The position numbers and the translations under genes are program-made. Shown here piece after piece: positions 17,580-29,128 of a stretch of 64,000 bases of DNA. The notes beneath the pieces were generated by a model that was not told the origin of the DNA, did no database searches, and saw only the letters and a list, made by a program, of their open reading frames with translations. Position 1 is the first letter of the stretch. Every line of letters begins with the position of its first letter. Source of the stretch: Icerya purchasi (Eukaryota > Arthropoda > Insecta > Hemiptera > Monophlebidae); the NCBI GenBank assembly GCA_039619475.1, contig CM077116.1, positions 248,629,440-248,693,439 of the forward strand, read 5' to 3'.

Positions 17580-19735
17580 AACACAGCAAAAGAAAAAACT
17601 TACAGTAAAATATAAAATGTAAAACACAATTGCGAAAACCAAACGGGTTTAATGCAAATGATATGCTAGATATTGAAGACAGTATGTCTAGATAAAATTT
17701 GTATCACAAGTTGTGTAAGTAAGGGTATATATCTACATATTATATATATATATATATATATATTACATGGACATGTGTGTGTGTGTATGCATATATCCGG
17801 TACATGGTTCAAAGTACAGTTATCCATCACGAGGTTCGAAGTTAATGTAAAGCACTTTTGTCGATCGTATCCCAGTGTGAAAAAAGTCAGTCAACGATAA
17901 TTGTTTTTGTTTGCCGACACTATTGTTCAGCTCAGGCAACTAACCATATAAATATAAAAATTCTTTTTTTTTATTTTTGGGGGGGGGGCGCTAGAGGCTT
18001 CGACTCAACAACTACAAAAATTTAAAAAAAAGATGATTAAAGATAGAGCTTAGGAAAGATTGAAGGACAAGTATTATATCTGGAGATGGAAAGGAAAGAA
18101 TATACGGAGCAGGAAGACCCAGTGCTACGATTTTGCAATACAAAGCAGTTCAGAAGCATGGGCGGGACATTCAAAAAAGACGTGGTTTGCATCGCGTATG
18201 GGAGAAGAGATAGTACTATGAAAGGGTCAATCGGAAGAGGATGACAGTGAAAAACGAAAACGTGAAGAGAGAAGAAGAGAGTGATTAAATCGCAGTCTGA
18301 TTGAAGAAACGATCGCGGGACGTTGATAAGAAGAGGATTGAAATCACAGCTGAAGACAGAGAACCGGTTGTATTTGAAGGTAATAAGAGGTCGGATTAGA
18401 AAATAAAGAAGGATAAATGTCCGACCATCGTCGGGAATGATTGGCTGAGGAAAAAATCCTAAAAGGTCAATTTATGAAGGAGATAACGGGATTTTTTTTT
18501 CCCCGGAAAAAGAAAGTTCCTTTCTTCTTTTCTTTTTTTTTAATTTCATAAACACGCGGTGTGAGGCTATCATCTGACAACAGACTTGACAAAAAGTAAA
18601 ACAATAATAATCTTGTTTTTTTAGTAAAGTTAAAAGTTTGGCGCATTTGCACGGACCCTTTTAGTGTTTTTCGAATGTATAATTGTGTGCCTGTGCGTTT
18701 ATATGTGTGTTTTCTTTACATGCAATTATGAAAAATATGTAAAAATCTTCAAAATCTTCAAAATACGTAGGGAATATCCAAAATATGCGTTTATACGAAT
18801 TATTAAATTAGTGCATTTCGAATTTAAGACCCTATCAAAGCGTTAGCTACAAGCAAAAAGAAGTATGCATTATATGCAAAATCCGAATTCTAATCATTAA
18901 ATCAAATGAAATGATAAAGATAGCATGGCTTGCAATCAACACACCGGCGAGATGCAATTATATTCGATTTGACTGTTGTAAATTAACCAGAACGACATGG
19001 TATGTGAATACTTGCTAAGGCAGAAGAACACATTAATTCCACCAGTTCAAATAATCAAACAGACGTAAAGATCCGGAAACTTAGTCACAATCGCACCAGC
19101 AAAGAAACAGACGAATTCTTAATTTATCATATTATTCCATCTTTTGCGTTGAAAATTTATCATAAAAGCGCATACTACTTGATTTTAAAATGTTCTGTTT
19201 TATTTTTTCATATTAAATAAATTCAAAGACGTTTTCAATGTTTGCCGAGTATTATGCAGAGAAAGTGTGCAAATCACGTGGATTTTTATTCGTATCATTT
19301 TTGTTTTTATGACGCAACCATTTTTATTTTCCCATTTCCGGTCGTTACTCTAAATTTTCCCAGAATTTTTCGAATAATTTATAAATATACATATACACAT
19401 ATAAATGTATTGCATATATGTGTATACAGTCTTCATAAATGTTATGTAATTCAACTGTATTTAATTAAGAAAAAAAAGAAAACGGCAATAGGCAGAAAAT
19501 TAATAGTTGCGATATTAGACGCGAAAGAAAAATCACATCGCGGTACTACGGAAATTAATACTACAACTAAAAATTATGGATAAAATTACAGTAGTCCCCC
19601 CGCTCTTCTTAATACGTTATATATAATAAGCGATAAAATAATTAAAAAAAGAATTTCGGAAAACGATGGAAACATTTTTTTGAACAAAAAAAATATTATT
19701 AAAAGAAATAACGCGTTCGTTTAACTGGCTATCGC
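17580..19735. other. No supported gene
   Basis: Contains a (TA)n tract (17739-17761), a G8 run near 17981, and a purine-rich stretch (18020-18480) that resembles the minus-strand non-LTR remnants further right but gave no motif. Short frames at 19242-19583 and 18664-18846 look fortuitous. Confidence 0.4.
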
Positions 19736-19739
19736 AGTA

Positions 19740-20359
19740 GTCATTAAAGGGCGACTCTGGAAGGTCCGCTAATCCGAACCCCAATTCCTGTCCCGGAGGC
19801 GAAAATTCACCCCAGACCGGTAATCCGAACACCAAACTCACCCCAATTCATGTCCAGGTGGCCAAAATTCACCCAAGTTTCCCCCGGACGGTTCCCGCTC
19901 GTTTCTGATAAACCGAACGTCCAAACAGTGTCCCGAGGTCAATAAACTGTCCAAAGTGTTATTCGGGGGCGCAAGTAACCCCAATTAGTGTCCAGGTGCT
20001 GAAAGTTCTCCCAATTTCCCCAAATTTCTCCAAAATTCCCCCGTACGCGTCCCGCTCGTTTCCAATAAACCGAACCGATTATTAATTAACATAAGTATAT
20101 TAATTAATGTCCGAAAGTAACCCAAGTCTCCGCTAACCCCGCCCGTCCTGCTCCCCTACCTCAATTTTTTTTCAAAATTCAGGTCATAAGTAAGAAAATT
20201 CCAAAATTTAACCCCAATATATTATTTAATGTCTAAATCTAACCCAACACCTCCGTTACACCTCTCACACGCATATTTCATTCCCACAAACGCTCCGATC
20301 GCCGTCGCGAAAGCGCACGCGATGATCCCCCGCATATTCCGATCTCCACCACTATATCA

Positions 20360-20396
<37 letters not shown>

Positions 20397-21010
20397 GCGC
20401 GCGCGCACACAAACGCACGCGCTCCGCTCCAAAATTCCCCCGTACGCGTCATGATCGTTTCTGATAAACAGAACCGATTATTAATTAACATAAGTATATT
20501 AATTAATGTCCGAAAGTAACCCAAGCCCCCGCTGGTCCCTCCCGCCGCTACGTTATCGCAATTTTTTTTAAAAATTCCGAGGCCTAAGTATGAAAATTCC
20601 AAAATGTAACCCAAGTATATTATTTGAAGCTAAAATCTAACCTATAACTCCAGTCCACACCTCTCACACGCATATTTCGTTCCCGCGCACGCTCTGGTCG
20701 CTGTCGCGAAAGCGCACGCGCCGATCCCACGCATATTCTGATCTCCACCGCGATATCCCACGCACACACGCGCTCCGTTCCCGATACCGCGATTATTTCT
20801 TTAATATTTCAAAGTCTAAGTATACATAATATAAAATTAGTCGAAGTATATTTTTTATTTTCCTGATTTCCCGATCTTACTGCCATATGCGAAAGCGCTC
20901 GTCCCGATCTCGCGCATATATCTAACACAGCGTTATTTTCCGCGAAAGCGCACGTCCCGATCCCGCGCATATATCTAACATAGCGTTCTCTGTCGCGAAA
21001 GCGCACACGC
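19740..21010 (+). repeat. TIR-like region with internal duplication
   Basis: Blocks at 20040-20230 and 20440-20640 are near duplicates (both with AACCGATTATTAATTAACAT and GTCCGAAAGTAACCCAAG) and both resemble 85-200 of the left TIR. The block at 20810-20880 continues the match (TTCAAAGTCTAAGTATACAT). Repeated CGCGAAAGCGCAC segments occur at about 20310, 20710, 20890, 20940 and 20995. No inverted partner was found at the other end of element 2. Confidence 0.65.
20363..20412 (+). repeat. (CA)n(CG)n microsatellite
   Basis: A CA run passing into GCGCGC and back to CA. Confidence 0.9.
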
Positions 21011-21329
21011 AGATCCCCCGCACGTGTTGTCCGTTTATACTATCGCGATTACTTTTTTTTAATTATTATTTTTTTCACATAATAACCCAATCCTTGCTCT
21101 GTTGTCTAAACCTAACCGATTATCCAAAACATTTACAAATTATCAAATCAAGTATTTCTATAGTTTAAAACTATCCTTAGTCTCCTTTACCCCTTCCACC
21201 CTCTTTTCCGATCGATTCCGTTGTTTTAATATCGAATATATCGCATTCTATTTACTTTTACTACGACCATTAAACCCCCGATCGACGCTCCCGACGCCTC
21301 CGTCATTTCATATTGAGAGGTAATTATTT

Positions 21330-23050
21330 TTTTCTGCGACCGCTATGAATGCACACCGTCCATTCCCGCACACCCATCTGCTGTCGTTAGTTCCCATACC
21401 GTTCATAATAACTTTTATTCAACTCCAAGTATTATGGAATTATTCCAATTATATATTTTCTTCACTTCCGATCATTTCTTCTGACCGTTCATAATATTTT
21501 TATTTTCCTCCGGTTCTAAAAATAAATCCTACAATGTCTTCAACGCGATGAATGCGCACACATCTTCTGCAGCTAGTTTCCATATCGATTATAATCACTT
21601 TTTTCAACTCCAAGTATTATGGAATTATTCTAACTATATTTTTTTTTCGCTTCCGATCGTTTCTCCCGAACGTTCATATTTTTTTTCCAGACATATGTAT
21701 TCAAAAATGAAATCGAGTATAATTTTATTTAACACGGTTTCATAATTTCCCTCTCCATCCCCTATTCATCCTACACAAATTACAATTCTTTCATAATATA
21801 TGTTCTAGACCCAGTCAAACAATCAACTCTCGCAGAAGTGTAGACGTTGCCTCCAACACCCATTTTACTATCAATTATTGTATATTATTGTTAGATTATT
21901 TTTCCAAAAAGTCTTTTGAAATTTTTTTCTGTTCGTACATTTTTTTTTTGATTTTATTTGCACGACATCCATTTCCATACATTCACGTTTCGCTAGCAAT
22001 TATAATATGTTTTATTTATTTTTCAACTCCTCCCAGACTTACACACACGCCATATTGTCACACTCACAGATAGGTTCCTTATTAATCGTGAACATTTTTT
22101 TTTTTCTGTATTAGCCGCGGGAGCATATCACATCAGACCCTCACATATACCACACACAGTTATTATATTTAATTTTTAATTATCGATCTTTAATTATTTT
22201 TACTGCTATTATTTTTCTGACACATTCACCCCGTCTTACATACTTTACATCTTTTAACATTTTGATAGAGAAAATCTCAGGGCACTAAATAATTTTTATC
22301 AACATCGTAACTAAGTTTAATATTATACACATCTCAGTATAATTATTAAACGAAGGAACTATTATTTTCATTGACGATATTGTTGCTACAAACATTAATC
22401 GTCCTTTTCCAGGTATAGTCAACCTCTTCATGTATTCGTCTTGTCTTTCTATCAACCTTTGACCGCTTAATACTCCCCCGCTATTTACCGTTATTCGCTA
22501 GAGGAATATTTTTTTAGACTCGTTCAAATACACACATGCACATAAAAAAATCGACATCAACGTCATCGAACACTGATCTCGACATTTCCAAGAAATTCAA
22601 TCGCTGCTCCACAGTCTAAGATGTCTCCGCCCGCCTCAACAGTCGTTTGTATCATTATTGAAGCGCTTGTCATGTACCGTTATTTACGACCTTTTACAAC
22701 ATACAAATTCACGACATGTATACAACTTTTCTAGAAAGCATGGTGAAAATGGACAATCTCTCCCGATGAAAACCAGCTTGAATGATGTACCGTTATTTCA
22801 TTCATTTTGCAGAAGGTTAATTTAAGGCGTCCATGCATCTTTTCTACTAATAAATAAGCAAATGTAATCTTTAAACCTTTCTACCTTTTTGCAATCAATT
22901 TACTGATTGTACATACTTTTTATATTTTTTCCACATACTCCTTGATCGTCACAACCACCACAAAAGCGCACCATCCATTCGCACACACTCATCTGCTACC
23001 GTTAGATCTCATATCATTCATAATAATTTTTTCGATTCTATTAGTTTAAG
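21330..23050 (+). repeat. Degenerate repeats of about 200 bp in extended TIR region
   Basis: Units beginning near 21336 and 21538 share GAATGC(A/G)CACA, then CTCCAAGTATTATGGAATTA, then CACTTCCGATC-like and GTTCATA blocks. A third partial unit lies at 22948-23045 and a related tail at 25175-25255. The rest of the stretch is AT-rich and C/T-rich with no gene. Confidence 0.5.
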
Positions 23051-23129
23051 AATATTTCATTTTTTTTTGTTGTTTTTTTCTAACTGTAACATTTTTTTTT
23101 TCGAAATCTTTCGTATTATATTTTTTCTC

Positions 23130-23558
23130 CCATATGGCTGTCACGTAGTCGTAGCGAAAAATGCTCCGTTCATAACCTTACATGCATGTTACCATACCGA
23201 TGTATTAGATCGTGCGACAATGTTATTGAGTCTGCTGAAACAGGATCTTCCTCTTCATATCTTTTGTAGAAAACGGTTTACATGTACACACCTACACACA
23301 AACACGCATATCTTCATCTCTCCTTGACGACGTCTTTCAAACACCTCTATAACCAAAGGAATGTGGTTTTTCTGGTACAACCCTCCCTTTTCAAGTTGAA
23401 CGGATCTGATCGTGCAGACAGTATTAGTTTTATGTTAAACGTGTTCATTTTGTAGAATCTGCGTTCTTCACGCATTATTAAAAATTTACTGTAACGGTAA
23501 AAGTAATAATTTTATACGGTTCTTTTTTAGTAAAAAGTTAAAAAAATAGTAATCAAAC
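23130..23558 (+). promoter_or_regulatory. TIR-like leader, copy A, before exonuclease-like gene
   Basis: Shares with 25262-25809 the CATAACCTTACATGCATGTT block, GATCGTGCGACAATGTTAT, TCTTTTGTAGAAA, CACCTCTATAACCAAAGGAA-type sequence and the GGATCTGATCGTGCAG leader. The TATA and CACC parts are fused by a small deletion. It ends in TTCTTTTTTAG about 30 bases before the ATG. Confidence 0.55.
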
Positions 23559-24563
23559 ATGAATAACAATACCGAATCGATTGATGTTAAAGCAGACGAA
23601 TTTATTCAGAATTCCTTTTCGAGTGATAGCGACTCGCATACGTCTTCTTCACCTCCAACACCGCAAAATGATGATGGTTATACATCAGAACAATCAACAT
23701 CCCTTGTATGTAAAATCGTTGGTCCTGTATTATTATCAGAACAAGTGGATATAGCGGAATATTTTGTAGATATCAGCGTCCATATAGATTGTGATTATGG
23801 GTTTCGAGTAACTGAACTAGCAATGATTGATATGTCTGGAGGGAAGTGTTTGCATACGTTGTATAAGCCAGGCAGAGCATGGCATGCATCAAAAATGCCA
23901 CATTTACAATGTTCTTCAGTGAGTTATTACTTGAAGAACCCTTCATTATTTCCCTGTCGTGAAGAAATATTCATCGCACGCGATATATTCACGATATTGT
24001 CCCAAAAACCGAGGGCTCGCGTATATGTTTTAACAGTATATGCTAAACTTACACTAATAGAACTTAACGAAAAGTCTGAATTGTTGCGTGATTTAGACTA
24101 CGAAATCGTTAATATGGATCAAGTCTTTCGATTATCTGGTATTGAGAATCTACATGAAGAGTATTTTGGTATAGGCAATTTGATAACTTGTAAACACCAT
24201 AATGAGAATGATAGTTTTCATTGTGCGGTGAAAAACGTTATGGTGATGAAGGCATGGTACGATCATGTCATCCGTCCGCTGAAGCTTATGAATAATCTAA
24301 ATATAAATGATTTAAGTCAGTTGTTCATTACAACCACCAAAGAAATGATAATTACGTTATTTCCAAGTTGTGTTGGAGACATTTATACATTTTTACCAGA
24401 TAGACTAAAACAGGATGATACGATAAAATCACTTCTACCATGTTTTGAACATGAGAATGATGAAGAATATTATTTCGATGACGATATATTTCTGCATAGT
24501 ACTCGAAATTGTATGAAAGTAAAAGATTGTATCGACTGCCAACGTACAATTCGCGCAGATTAA
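23559..24563 (+). CDS. Exonuclease-like Polinton protein with transplanted N-terminal leader, 334 residues
   Basis: From about residue 65 the protein aligns with the broken gene at 6160-7065: YFVDISVHID and TELAMIDMSGGKCLHTLYKP against VIIDFQCF and KELAIVSLNGEIQFHQIYKP, later LITCKHH...CAVKNVMVMKAWYD and KSLLPCFEH...STRN...VKDC. Residues 1-25 (MNNNTESIDVKADEFIQNSF) instead resemble the start of the unrelated PolB-N paralogues at 15316 and 25810. The C-terminus stops at CQRTIRAD, short of the second Cys cluster found in element 1. The frame is otherwise intact. DEDD-exonuclease function is an inference from the Asp/ELA pattern. Confidence 0.65.
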   Translation: MNNNTESIDVKADEFIQNSFSSDSDSHTSSSPPTPQNDDGYTSEQSTSLVCKIVGPVLLSEQVDIAEYFVDISVHIDCDYGFRVTELAMIDMSGGKCLHTLYKPGRAWHASKMPHLQCSSVSYYLKNPSLFPCREEIFIARDIFTILSQKPRARVYVLTVYAKLTLIELNEKSELLRDLDYEIVNMDQVFRLSGIENLHEEYFGIGNLITCKHHNENDSFHCAVKNVMVMKAWYDHVIRPLKLMNNLNINDLSQLFITTTKEMIITLFPSCVGDIYTFLPDRLKQDDTIKSLLPCFEHENDEEYYFDDDIFLHSTRNCMKVKDCIDCQRTIRAD

Positions 24564-24599
24564 AAATTCATTAATTCGATCGTTTTTAACAATTTTGTA

Positions 24600-24965
24600 T
24601 ATTTTTTCTGTATATTTTTGTGTGTATTTGTACATACATATATATTTTTTTTTCAGACCGTTCGTTTTTATGTTTTCTTTAAAATTTTTTAAATATATTT
24701 TTATACACATGTAAATACTGTTTTGTATATATTTTGTATATATTTTTTCCCTCAATATCTGTTCATTCTCATATTGTATATATTTTTGCTAATTATTTTT
24801 TCATCTTTTTCCGATCCTTTCCGATTTCTGTTTATTTAATTTATTTAGCGATCTATCCTTCTCTCCCCCTCTTAACTTAAAGTACTGGTAATGACGAAAT
24901 TTACAAAAATCTGAACCAGTCGAGTATAATGTATATATAATTATTTAATTTTCGAATATATTTCC
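24600..24965 (+). repeat. Copy of polB 3' flank behind the exonuclease-like gene
   Basis: From about 24690 this matches 5380-5625, including CTTAACTTAAAGTACTGGTA and ACAAAAATCTGAACCAGTC. Since no polymerase is present upstream, a deletion probably fused the exonuclease-like gene to the distal side of polB. Confidence 0.7.
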
Positions 24966-25261
24966 ACATAATTTGTTCATATCTGTTTAGATTAAAAAAT
25001 TAGATTTTTGTCTGTAATACACCATTTTTTTATTTATTTTTTTTGTGTGTAATAAGCGAATTTAACTGTTATACTTTTTCACGTACATCACGTATTTCCG
25101 CAGCTGTGAGAGTTTTCATCTGTTTGTAAGATACATCCTCTGACTCTAAATGTTCTCTAAATATTTTTTTTTTGAGCCTAAATATTATAGAAATAGCCGA
25201 AGTATATTTTTTTCGTTTCTGACCATTTCTTCCGACCGTTCATAATTTTGTATTTTTTCTC

Positions 25262-25809
25262 CAATATGTATGCTCACTATCGTAGCGTAAATGTGCGTCG
25301 CTCATAACCTTACATGCATGTTGCCATACCGTTGTATTAGATCGTGCGACAATGTTATAGAGTCTGCTGAAACAGGTTCTTCCCTTTCATATCTTTTGTA
25401 GAAACAGACTCACATGTACACACATACACACACATACACCCACATATAACCCAAAGAACACCTGCAAACTTCGTTCAGACACACCTGCATCCAACTTTCA
25501 CCAAAGGAATGTGGTTTTTTCTGGTGCAACCCTCCCTTTTCAAAGGCATGCTTCGAGCTCGAATGTCGAACGGATCTGATCGTGCAGGCAGTATTAGTGT
25601 TATGTTAAACGTGTGGAATTTGTTGAAGCTGTGTTCTTCACGCGTTATTAAAATATTCTCAAGAACGATAAAGTCTGTAATTTCCTACGTCTTTTCTCTT
25701 TTTCGTTCGCTCTTTATTTTCTGTCTTTTTTCCCTCTTAATGCACATTATTCTTTTCGCTCTTATTTTCTCTCATTTTTTTAGTATAAATATTACAATAA
25801 TAATCGAAT
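25262..25809 (+). promoter_or_regulatory. TIR-like leader, copy B, before PolB-N paralogue
   Basis: TTTCACCAAAGGAATGTGG (25495-25513) is followed by about 300 bases matching the reverse complement of 16081-16380, including the long pyrimidine tract and a TTTTTTAG shortly before the ATG. The TATA position here reads CTGCATCC and is degraded. Confidence 0.6.
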
Positions 25810-26658
25810 ATGAATAACAATACCGAATCGAATGTCGATAATGTCGCGGATTTCATTCAAAATTTTTTCGTAAATGATAATGATAATGCAATGTTTCCGG
25901 ACGATTTTCCAAATATACATATGCCGCCACCACCACCACCAGCAGAAGAAACATCATTACAAGGGCCTTCGCTACATTCATTCTCAGATTTCATTCCATT
26001 GGCTACATCAACACCTTTAGCATCAACGGTAATGTCACAAGATTTGCAAACTCCGTCGTTAACGCAAGTACCTTTGGTACATGATGAAAAAGAATATAGC
26101 ACAACAATGTTGGAATTACCCAAAGAAATATTTAACCGAAAAGCAGTCGTCTATGTTAAAGACCCTAACGATCCAGAAAATAAAAATAGTTTCATGTATG
26201 CGGTTTTAGCAAAATTTACATCAAAACCGTCATCGATGTGGCAGTACAATATTCTACAGAAAGTATACGATTTCAGCTTTATTCACTTACCGATCCAATC
26301 GCTGGCTGATATTGAAACGTTTGAAAGAATAAACGCTGTATCAATCAACTTATACAAGCTGATAGAAACCGACTATACAGATCAAAGTACATTCAACTAC
26401 AAAATAAAAGTCGTGTACGCCTTCCGAAAAAATCACAGTTTGTTAAATCATAAACATCACACAAACATACTATATTGGGGATCTAATGGAAATTATCAAT
26501 TCGCATGGATAAAAAAATTCAGTCGATTGTTGCGGATCCAGTCGCCGAAAGCGAAATTTGTATGCTGGTCATGTCTCGATCCCATGAATACCGATTACGA
26601 ACATAATAATACTCACAGATGTGACGCAGTCAGTTGGCGTAATATGCACTATATGTAA
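25810..26658 (+). CDS. Free-standing PolB N-terminal-domain paralogue, copy 2, 282 residues
   Basis: Close homologue of the 254-residue protein of element 1: nearly identical from RKAVVYVKDP to the end, including HTNILYWGSNGNYQFAWIK and the two Cys pairs (CWSCLDPM...HRC). It differs by an insertion of about 28 residues in the disordered N-terminal part (PPPPPP and LHSFSDFIPLATSTP). The frame is intact although the surrounding element is badly degraded. Many differences from element 1 are conservative. Either the copy is young, or the protein was kept by selection; a substitution test is needed to decide. A polyadenylation-like AATAAA follows at 26662. Confidence 0.72.
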   Translation: MNNNTESNVDNVADFIQNFFVNDNDNAMFPDDFPNIHMPPPPPPAEETSLQGPSLHSFSDFIPLATSTPLASTVMSQDLQTPSLTQVPLVHDEKEYSTTMLELPKEIFNRKAVVYVKDPNDPENKNSFMYAVLAKFTSKPSSMWQYNILQKVYDFSFIHLPIQSLADIETFERINAVSINLYKLIETDYTDQSTFNYKIKVVYAFRKNHSLLNHKHHTNILYWGSNGNYQFAWIKKFSRLLRIQSPKAKFVCWSCLDPMNTDYEHNNTHRCDAVSWRNMHYM

Positions 26659-26814
26659 TTAAATAAAGACGTATTTTTCGTATTCATAGATGTATGTTTA
26701 TTTTTCAAAAAATCTTTTTACATTGTTTCATACAAATTAATGTAATCTATATAATATAATAAATATTTTCATATGTATACATTTTTGTTTTTATTTTCCA
26801 TAAACTTAAAATTC

Positions 26815-26935
26815 CAATTTTACTATTGTTGTTAATATATTCCAAACTCCAGTTTGTATTAAATCCTCTCGCTCTTTATGTTGAACAGACGAATCAATAT
26901 TATTTAACTGTTCAGTTAAGTATGCAAAGTCTTTT
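26815..26935 (-). pseudogene. Relic of fibre-like gene 3' end
   Basis: On the minus strand this resembles the last 120 bases of the fibre 2 gene (about 15060-15178), with the same spacing from the convergent PolB-N gene. No usable frame remains. Confidence 0.55.
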
Positions 26936-26989
26936 TATCTTGCTTAACTTTAAAGATATATGATAGATTCTTTTTTCATTTGACAGTGT

Positions 26990-27420
26990 AAACGTTTTCT
27001 TCTTTTACAATTTTCTTATGCTTTATCACTATTACAACATTTTTCATCATTTTCTAACTAATTGTAAACATTTTTCCACTATTTCGTAACATGTTCTTAT
27101 GTTTTAGGACTTTTTGCCATATTTTTTTCACCAATTTATACTATTTCGAAGCATTTCATATGACTGAACGCTACTTAAGAAGTTTTTCGATAATTATCAC
27201 CATTCCTCGCAATATTCATATGTTTTAACGCTTTTTACACTATTTTTCACAAATTCATGATATTTCGCTTCATTTCTAATGTTTGAACGACTCATATGCA
27301 GTTTTTCGACAATTTTTCACCGTTCATCACTATATTTTTTTATGTTGTATCACCTTTTATGAAGTCTTCATCAAATTTTACCTTCATTCAACAATATTTT
27401 TGTTATTGTACCCCTTTGAA
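26990..27420. repeat. Degenerate 60-75 bp repeats, possibly fibre coiled-coil relic
   Basis: Recurrent TTTTTCAC, CATATG, TATTTCG and ACG blocks in loose tandem order directly after the fibre relic. Read on the minus strand some segments look like broken coiled coil. Confidence 0.3.
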
Positions 27421-27429
27421 CTGATGTTT

Positions 27430-29090
27430 TATCCTAAAAGCGAGTGTATATCTAATTTGTTGTAATTAAGAAAGAATGTAATGTATATTACAAATTTCCT
27501 TTCCTGGGAGTATGATTGTGTGTGCAGAATAATAAACTATGGTAAGAAACAGACTGTATCCACCAAGGAGCGAGATGTGGCTAAACTCGGAACAGATTGG
27601 GCAACAATGCTTATATAGCATTGTATAGCTAAATTTCGACAGGGATATGTAAAAGCTAGCCGGCCGGGGAACCATTATTTCTTTTAATTTTCTTAAATAA
27701 GTATGAAAACCGATCCCCAGATATACTTCGAGCGTTTTCCTAAAACATGATGCGCGAGAGAATGACCTAACAAATTTTGCAAGGTTTGTGTGAATAAAAA
27801 CCATGAATTTCAGTCCTTCGAGACCAAACCATGTCGTAACAAATCATCACATTCATACAAACTGCATTAAACGTAGTATTGTTACATTCATTAGCTAGAT
27901 CTAAATGGTCTGGTGACCCTAATCTACCACATCTAACAGAGATGGGGCCGTGCTCCCAAAATCTTCTGTCATCTCTGTAATAATTATAATTTGCAATATC
28001 GAATTGTTTACCACAGCTGGGCTCCTCGATAAAAGAACCATATCACAGAGTAATGGAGATACTTAGAAACTAGATCACATTTATTAGCCACAACGCTTCT
28101 TGCAGTCCATCGCAGTATTATACGGATCACGTAATGTAAATGGAAGCATAGGAGCCTGGGAAGGTTATGTGAAACGTTAGAAGCGCAACATTTTAAAAAT
28201 ATTACGGATAATTAAAAATGTTTATCGCAAGCGAAAAAATTAAGATAAAGAAGGCGAAAACTTTCTATCGAAAAAAAAAGAAAAAGGAGCACGACCAGCA
28301 GGAGACCTTGACCGATTTTGGTCGATGTTGTTTTAGAATAAATATTTAGCGAGGAAAAACAGCATAGAAATCAATGATACAAACTTAAGTATCCTCGCCG
28401 AAACAATTATTAAAAACTGGTTAAATATCGGGAATGTTCCGGAAAAAAAAAACGGGCCTTCAAATAAATTACGGAAATTGTCGAAAAATGGGAAAAAAGT
28501 TAAAACGGGAGCTAGAACTAATATGCCCAGATCAAACAATCCGTTTTACCGACAGAAGGGAAAAAAATAATAAACCACGGGTAGCGCTAGACTGGAAAAA
28601 GTGTAGAACATTATTAATATTCGGATAAAAAGTGGGCCTAACAATCAAAAAAAAAAAGCTCACAAATCTATAATACGTGCGTTTTCTTCAATCGGCTTTA
28701 TGAAACGAATTACAAGCTTAGACAAAATAAACGATAGATGAAAGAGGTTAAATTGGAAGTGATGTGGACGTGCGAATGAAAACAGGTAGATGCGCTAAAT
28801 AAAAGTGTATATAGCTCACTATTTATAGGCGAAAAAGAAAAAGAGCAAGAATGAAATTGAAAAAGATATTGAGGGGGGGGGGGGGGGGTTAAAAATTTCT
28901 TAAAGTAATAAATAAATAACATTGAGCATAGAATAATTTAAAAGACAAAAATTACACAATATGTATTTATGTGAAACGGGAATAAAAGCTTTTGTAGTAG
29001 CGATTAACCGTTTTGATGAAATAGGTATATTCCGTTTGAATTCAGTGTGTATCGTCGTATAAGTGTAATTTAAGAACAAAAACGAAAATT
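27430..29090. other. No supported gene
   Basis: Holds a G17 homopolymer near 28873-28889. The frame at 27466-27804 shows no known motif. It would be intronic if the transporter exon at 29129 is real. Confidence 0.4.
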
Positions 29091-29122
29091 CGCTACTTTA
29101 TAAAATAGTTTATCGATTTTTT

Positions 29123-29128
29123 ACTTAC
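29123..29128 (-). other. Splice donor GTAAGT
   Basis: Consensus 5' splice site at the end of the transporter-like exon; the frame beyond it reaches a stop after 14 codons. Confidence 0.6.

Larger units (their letters stand above)
19740..26940 (+). mobile_element. Second, degraded Polinton-related element (element 2)
   Basis: TIR-like DNA (19740-21010) related to the ends of element 1 is followed by two genes homologous to element 1 genes and by decayed fibre sequence. The order is TIR-like region, exonuclease-like gene, polB 3' flank, TIR-like leader, PolB-N paralogue, fibre relic. The part from about 25490 to 26940 matches the reverse complement of 15060-16380. The two ends of a Polinton thus appear here in the same direction, through rearrangement or two nested truncated insertions. 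PolB, integrase, ATPase and capsid genes are not present. Confidence 0.7.
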
